Below are positions 7,312 to 10,165 of a DNA stretch of 10,165 bases, in pieces. The DNA lies in assembly GCA_019683665.1 (NCBI GenBank), contig JADGIB010000118.1, positions 1 to 10,165 on the forward strand, given 5' to 3'. Made by a program: the position numbers and the translations under genes. The stretch comes from Solirubrobacteraceae bacterium. Lineage in GTDB: Bacteria > Actinomycetota > Thermoleophilia > Solirubrobacterales > Solirubrobacteraceae. Below the pieces are notes generated by a model, which made no database searches, was not told the origin of the DNA, and saw only the letters and a list, made by a program, of their open reading frames with translations. The stretch's first letter is position 1. Each line of letters begins with the position of its first letter.

Positions 7312-8652
7312 TCAGAGGTGGTGCAGGTACTCGTCGAGCTCCCAGTCGGAGACCCACGCGCGGTGGCGCTCGATCTCGAAGCGCTTCATGGCCAGGAACG
7401 GCGTGACGATCTCGGGGCCGAGCGCGGCCTGGATCGCCTCGTCGGCCTCGAGCGCCTCGATGGCGGCCTCCAGCGAGGTCGGCAGCTGGGGGCCGCCGTC
7501 CTCGGCGCGGTACGCGTCGCCGGCGACCGGGGGCGGCGGCTCCATCCGCTCGCGCAGGCCGTGCAGGCCGGCCTGCAGGACGACCGCGGTGGCCAGGTAC
7601 GGGTTGGCGGAGCCGTCGCCGACGCGCAGCTCCAGGCGGGCGGCGGCGCCGCGCTCCGGCGGCACGCGCACGAACGCGCTGCGGTTGTCCCAGCCCCAGT
7701 TCGCGTGGGTCGGGGCCAGCGAGTCGGGCACGAGCCGGCGGTAGGCGTTGATCGTCGGGTTCAGGAACGCCATCAGCGCCGGCGCGTGGTGGAGGATCCC
7801 GGCCATGAACCAGCGCGCCTCGTCGGCGAGCCCGTTCGGCTGGGCCGGCGCGTCGAAGGCGTTGCGGCCGTCGCGGTCCAGGGAGATGTGCAGGTGCAGG
7901 CCCGACCCGCCCTGGTCGTTGAACGGCTTGCCCATGAACGTGGCCACGAGCCCGGCCGTCGCGGCGACGTCCTTGACGGCGGTCTTCAGCCAGAACGCGC
8001 GGTCGGCCGCGTCGAGCGCCTCCCCGTGGTGGAGGTTGATCTCGTACTGGCTGTTCATGTACTCGTGGTTGCACGCGTACGCGCCCAGCCCCATCTGCCC
8101 GAGCTGCTCGGTGAGCCGGCGGACGAAGCCGTCGGGGTCGACCTGCGGGCCGGCCGTGTAGACCATCGAGAGCCGGTCGACGCGCCGGCGCACGCCGCCG
8201 CGCTGCGTCGGGTCGGGCTCGAGCAGGAAGAACTCGAGCTCGGGGCCGACCTGCGGGGAGAAGCCGAGCTCCTGCAGGCCGGCGATCGCCCGGCGGACCG
8301 CGCCGCGCGGGTCGGGGATCGGCGCGCCGTTGGGGACCGGGTGCAGGTCGGCCAGACAGGCGGCGACGCCCGGCTCCCAGGGCAGGGCCACCAGCGTGTC
8401 GAGGTCTGGGATCGCGTGCATGTCCGGGTAGCCGTCCTCGGCCCCCAGCACCGGGGTGTGGCGCAGGTCGGTGGCCATCACCGCCGCGCAGAAGCACAGC
8501 CCCTGGCGGGTGACGCGCTCCAGCTCGGGCAGCGGGACGTCCTTGCCCCGCGCGATGCCGTGGAGGTCGGAGTAGAGCACTCGGACGGTCGTGATCCCCT
8601 CGGTCTCGACGCCGACGCTCTCGATGCTCTCCTGCGCCCGGGTGTGCGCCAT
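7312..8652 (-). CDS. Glutamine synthetase-family gamma-glutamyl amine ligase (internal start of the fused frame)
   Basis: The ligase read from its own ATG has 446 residues, the usual length for PuuA/IpuC/GlnA3-like proteins. It would join the gamma-carboxyl of glutamate to an amine using ATP. The beta-grasp N-terminus includes LYSDLHGIARGK. Catalytic-domain residues are visible: E138/E140 (GPELEFF), E197 and E204 (HEYMNSQYEIN), H253 (GSGLHLH), R306 (AYRRLVP), N323/R324 (DNRS), R329, and E341/R343 (LELRVGD) before NPYLA. The FDGSS ammonia-site motif of true glutamine synthetases and the NLYDLP adenylylation site are both missing. This points to an amine substrate other than ammonia and no adenylylation control. 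GGGAGGAGA just upstream supports starting at 8652. Neighbouring P450 and dioxygenase genes suggest glutamylation of a xenobiotic or aromatic amine. The family is certain; the amine is unknown. Confidence 0.85.
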   Translation of the reverse strand: MAHTRAQESIESVGVETEGITTVRVLYSDLHGIARGKDVPLPELERVTRQGLCFCAAVMATDLRHTPVLGAEDGYPDMHAIPDLDTLVALPWEPGVAACLADLHPVPNGAPIPDPRGAVRRAIAGLQELGFSPQVGPELEFFLLEPDPTQRGGVRRRVDRLSMVYTAGPQVDPDGFVRRLTEQLGQMGLGAYACNHEYMNSQYEINLHHGEALDAADRAFWLKTAVKDVAATAGLVATFMGKPFNDQGGSGLHLHISLDRDGRNAFDAPAQPNGLADEARWFMAGILHHAPALMAFLNPTINAYRRLVPDSLAPTHANWGWDNRSAFVRVPPERGAAARLELRVGDGSANPYLATAVVLQAGLHGLRERMEPPPPVAGDAYRAEDGGPQLPTSLEAAIEALEADEAIQAALGPEIVTPFLAMKRFEIERHRAWVSDWELDEYLHHL

Positions 8653-9342
8653 GGGTCTCCTCCCGTTGCGGGTCTGCTGCCAGAAGGCGTCGAACAGGCG
8701 GTGGGCCTGCTCGATCGCCGCCGCGGCGTGCGCGCGCCCCTCCTCGAGCAGCGCGACGCCGTCGGTCACGCCGAACGGCGCGATGCGCTCGGGCTCCGAG
8801 CGGGCCCAGCGCGAGACGATCTCGATCGTGGACTCGGGGTGGAACTGGACCCCGAGGTGGCGGCCGTGGACGAACGCCTGCGGCCCGGTGGCCGTCCGCG
8901 CGAGCTCGGTCGCGCCGGGCGGCGTCGTGAAGCGGTGGAAGTGCCACTGCAGCCACGGCCCGGGCGGCACGCGCTCGGGGTCGTCGGTCTCGATCCGGTG
9001 CCAGCCGAGCTCGGGCGCGGGCGCGGGCTCGACGTCGCCGCCGAGGACGTGGGCCAGCAGCTGGCCGCCGAAGCACAGCCCGAGGACGGGCACGTCGTGC
9101 TCGAGCGCGCGCTCGACGGTCTCCCGGGCCCGCCGCACCGCGGGCCGGGCGGCGTCCTCGACCGGCGACCAGCGCGCGCCGAGGACGGCGACGAACGCGT
9201 GGCCGCGCGGGTCGGGCGCCGGCCCGTCCTCGACCTGGTGCACGGCCATCGGGATCCCGCGCGCGGCGAGCCAGTCGCCGAGCACGCCGGGCGGGCCCAG
9301 CGGGCCGAACTGGAGGACGAGCGCCGGGGCGCCCGCGCTCAC
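7312..9342 (-). CDS. Fused glutamine amidotransferase - glutamine synthetase-family protein (continuous 676-codon frame)
   Basis: One open frame joins two enzymes usually encoded separately. Residues 1-230 are a class I glutamine amidotransferase-like hydrolase. Its triad is visible: nucleophile C90 (GLCFGGQLLAHVLGG), H168 and E170 (GVQFHPES). Residues 231-676 are a glutamine-synthetase-type ligase (see the next entry). No stop codon separates them: the linker reads FDAFWQQTRNGRRP and then the ligase methionine. In gamma-glutamylation pathways (PuuA/PuuD for putrescine, TdnQ/TdnT for aniline) a GS-like ligase adds glutamate to an amine and an amidotransferase-like hydrolase removes or handles it, so the pairing makes sense. 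The start is the GTG at 9342, overlapping the reductase stop as GTGA with AGGAGG seven bases before it. A strong internal ribosome site means the ligase may also be made alone. A lost stop or a sequence error cannot be excluded. Confidence 0.72.
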   Translation of the reverse strand: MSAGAPALVLQFGPLGPPGVLGDWLAARGIPMAVHQVEDGPAPDPRGHAFVAVLGARWSPVEDAARPAVRRARETVERALEHDVPVLGLCFGGQLLAHVLGGDVEPAPAPELGWHRIETDDPERVPPGPWLQWHFHRFTTPPGATELARTATGPQAFVHGRHLGVQFHPESTIEIVSRWARSEPERIAPFGVTDGVALLEEGRAHAAAAIEQAHRLFDAFWQQTRNGRRPMAHTRAQESIESVGVETEGITTVRVLYSDLHGIARGKDVPLPELERVTRQGLCFCAAVMATDLRHTPVLGAEDGYPDMHAIPDLDTLVALPWEPGVAACLADLHPVPNGAPIPDPRGAVRRAIAGLQELGFSPQVGPELEFFLLEPDPTQRGGVRRRVDRLSMVYTAGPQVDPDGFVRRLTEQLGQMGLGAYACNHEYMNSQYEINLHHGEALDAADRAFWLKTAVKDVAATAGLVATFMGKPFNDQGGSGLHLHISLDRDGRNAFDAPAQPNGLADEARWFMAGILHHAPALMAFLNPTINAYRRLVPDSLAPTHANWGWDNRSAFVRVPPERGAAARLELRVGDGSANPYLATAVVLQAGLHGLRERMEPPPPVAGDAYRAEDGGPQLPTSLEAAIEALEADEAIQAALGPEIVTPFLAMKRFEIERHRAWVSDWELDEYLHHL
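8656..8664 (-). promoter_or_regulatory. Internal Shine-Dalgarno within the amidotransferase-ligase frame
   Basis: GGGAGGAGA stands three bases before the ATG at 8652, inside a continuous reading frame. It implies that ribosomes can start at the ligase methionine, yielding a free 446-residue ligase beside, or instead of, the 676-residue fusion. Confidence 0.75.
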
Positions 9343-10165
9343 CGCACGGCCTCCTGCGGGGCGGGCGCGCCGAGCGCCTTCGGGTCGCCGGCCAGCTCCT
9401 CGCGCAGCGCGTCGAGGGCGACCCCGTCGGCGACGCGCCTGCGGTACCAGGGCAGGCGCCGCGCGCCGTTGACGGCGAGCGCGGCGACGACGCGGCCGTC
9501 GCGCTCGCCGACGGCGACGAAGCGGTCGCCCTCGGGGGTGCGCTCGACGACCTCGACGCGCTCGGCCAGGCGCGGCAGGCCGATCGCCTGGATCTTCGCG
9601 TCGTACTGATCGGACCAGAACGACGGGACCGCGACGTAGGGGGCGCGCTCGGCGTCGTCGCCGGCGACGGCGTGGCGGCCGGCGACCGTCCCCTGCTCGG
9701 CGGCGTTCGTCCAGTGCTCGACGCGGATGCGCGCCCCGCCGGCGAGCGGGTGGGGCCAGGAGGCGACGTCCCCGGCCGCGTAGACGCCCGGAGCGCCGGC
9801 CGCGGCGAGGTGCGCGTCGCAGACGACGCCGGGGTCGAGCTCCAGGCCGCTGCCGGCCAGCCACTCGGTGTTCGGGATCGCGCCGAGGGCGACGACGACG
9901 ACGTCGGCCTCGATCCGCGTGCCGTCCTCGAGCTCGACGGCCTCGACGCGGCCGTCGCCGCGCAGGGCGGCGATCCCGGCGCCGAGGCGCAGGTCGACGC
10001 CGCGCTCGCGGTGCATCCGCGCGCAGTGCTCGCCGAGCAGCGGCCCGAGCGCGGGCATCGGCAGCGGGGCGACGTCGACGAGCGTCACGTCGAGGCCGAG
10101 CGCGCGGGCGGAGGCGGCGACCTCGCAGCCGACGAACCCGGCGCCGACGCCGGCCAGGCGCGGCG
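9339..10165 (-). CDS. Oxygenase-type NAD(P)H-ferredoxin reductase, FAD-dependent (5' end missing)
   Basis: The C-terminal 274 residues of a pyridine-nucleotide-disulfide oxidoreductase of the kind that feeds electrons to P450s and Rieske oxygenases (CamA/BphA4 type). The frame is open to the window edge. The first visible residues include the NAD(P)-binding VGAGFVGCE motif, so the GTG at 10088 is internal and not the start. Later landmarks are VVVALGAIPNTEWL, the second FAD motif GVYAAGDVASWPHP, the EHWTNAAEQG segment and FWSDQYDAKIQAIG, all typical of this subgroup. About 130-150 N-terminal residues, with the first FAD-binding fold, should lie beyond base 10165. The stop at 9339-9341 overlaps the amidotransferase GTG by four bases. 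It most likely supplies the P450 in this operon, through a ferredoxin that is not in the window, but it could serve another oxygenase upstream. Confidence 0.9.
   Translation of the reverse strand, partial: PRLAGVGAGFVGCEVAASARALGLDVTLVDVAPLPMPALGPLLGEHCARMHRERGVDLRLGAGIAALRGDGRVEAVELEDGTRIEADVVVVALGAIPNTEWLAGSGLELDPGVVCDAHLAAAGAPGVYAAGDVASWPHPLAGGARIRVEHWTNAAEQGTVAGRHAVAGDDAERAPYVAVPSFWSDQYDAKIQAIGLPRLAERVEVVERTPEGDRFVAVGERDGRVVAALAVNGARRLPWYRRRVADGVALDALREELAGDPKALGAPAPQEAVR
9350..9355 (-). promoter_or_regulatory. Shine-Dalgarno for the amidotransferase start
   Basis: AGGAGG lies seven bases before the GTG at 9342, encoded in the Gln-Glu-Ala codons at the end of the reductase gene. The context CAGGAGG followed by an overlapping GTGA is the same as before the aldehyde dehydrogenase. 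Confidence 0.75.

Larger units (their letters stand above)
38..10165 (-). other. Putative catabolic operon (amine glutamylation, P450, ring cleavage, uptake)
   Basis: All genes run leftward. The junctions in order are a GTGA overlap (reductase/amidotransferase), an in-frame join, a 14-base gap (ligase/P450), an ATGA overlap, three GTGA overlaps, and a 38-base overlap (M20/permease). No room is left for an internal promoter of ordinary size between genes. The enzymes make a coherent oxidative catabolic set with its own transporter. The operon starts beyond the right edge, so regulators, the ferredoxin and any first genes are not seen. Confidence 0.8.

Noticed and set aside
7312..8652. Housekeeping glutamine synthetase GlnA
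   Set aside because: It lacks the FDGSS and NLYDLP motifs and sits inside a catabolic operon beside an amidotransferase, so it fits the gamma-glutamyl amine ligase group better.
8653..9342. GMP synthase or anthranilate synthase amidotransferase subunit
   Set aside because: No partner synthase domain or biosynthetic neighbours are present. The adjacent GS-like ligase fits a gamma-glutamyl hydrolase or amine-pathway role better.
7318..9609. A 763-codon open frame on the plus strand opposite the amidotransferase-ligase gene
   Set aside because: It mirrors a real gene in very GC-rich DNA, where antisense frames lack stops. Its translation is Arg/Gly/Val/Asp-rich low complexity with no recognisable domain.
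9339..10088. The GTG at 10088 as a true start of a short reductase
   Set aside because: The frame stays open upstream to the window edge and encodes the NAD(P)-binding VGAGFVGCE motif, so the gene begins outside the window.
1..10165. CRISPR arrays, tRNA or rRNA genes, insertion sequences, biosynthetic or defence islands
   Set aside because: Scanning both strands showed no regular repeats, cloverleaf-like genes, transposases, terminal inverted repeats or defence-type proteins. Coding sequence fills essentially the whole window.

Overview
The window is very GC-rich, with third codon positions almost always G or C. It is a single unbroken run of genes on the minus strand. Base composition, codon use, frequent GTG starts and the protein types suggest a high-GC actinomycete, possibly of the Solirubrobacterales/Thermoleophilia kind. 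That placement is an inference; no rRNA or other marker is present. No promoter, RNA gene, mobile element or CRISPR array was found, and no gap between genes is longer than 14 bases.

In transcription order (right to left) the genes are: the 3' part of an oxygenase-type ferredoxin reductase (enters from beyond base 10165); a class I glutamine amidotransferase joined in frame, with no stop codon, to a glutamine-synthetase-family gamma-glutamyl ligase; a cytochrome P450; a two-domain extradiol-type (VOC) dioxygenase; an acetoacetate-decarboxylase-family protein; an aldehyde dehydrogenase of the hydroxymuconic-semialdehyde (HpaE-like) type; an M20 metallo-amidohydrolase; and an APC-family permease. 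The permease ends 37 bases from the left edge, next to a GC-rich hairpin. Five junctions are 4-base stop/start overlaps (GTGA or ATGA), one is an in-frame join, one is a 14-base gap, and one is a 38-base overlap. Several Shine-Dalgarno sequences lie inside the last codons of the gene before. This is a translationally coupled operon, and its promoter must lie beyond the right edge.

Read together, the genes look like a catabolic pathway for a nitrogen-containing, probably aromatic or ring-forming, compound. The permease would import it. The ligase and amidotransferase would add and remove a gamma-glutamyl group on an amine. The ferredoxin reductase and P450 would hydroxylate or dealkylate. The VOC enzyme would cleave a catechol-like ring, the dehydrogenase would oxidise the semialdehyde, the decarboxylase-family protein would act on the resulting keto acid, and the M20 enzyme would hydrolyse an amide. 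Partial precedents are aniline operons (GS-like plus amidotransferase plus oxygenase plus meta-cleavage) and mycobacterial morpholine/piperidine operons (P450 plus reductase plus GS-like gene). I know of no described operon with this whole set. The substrate and the order of steps are inferred, not shown by the sequence.
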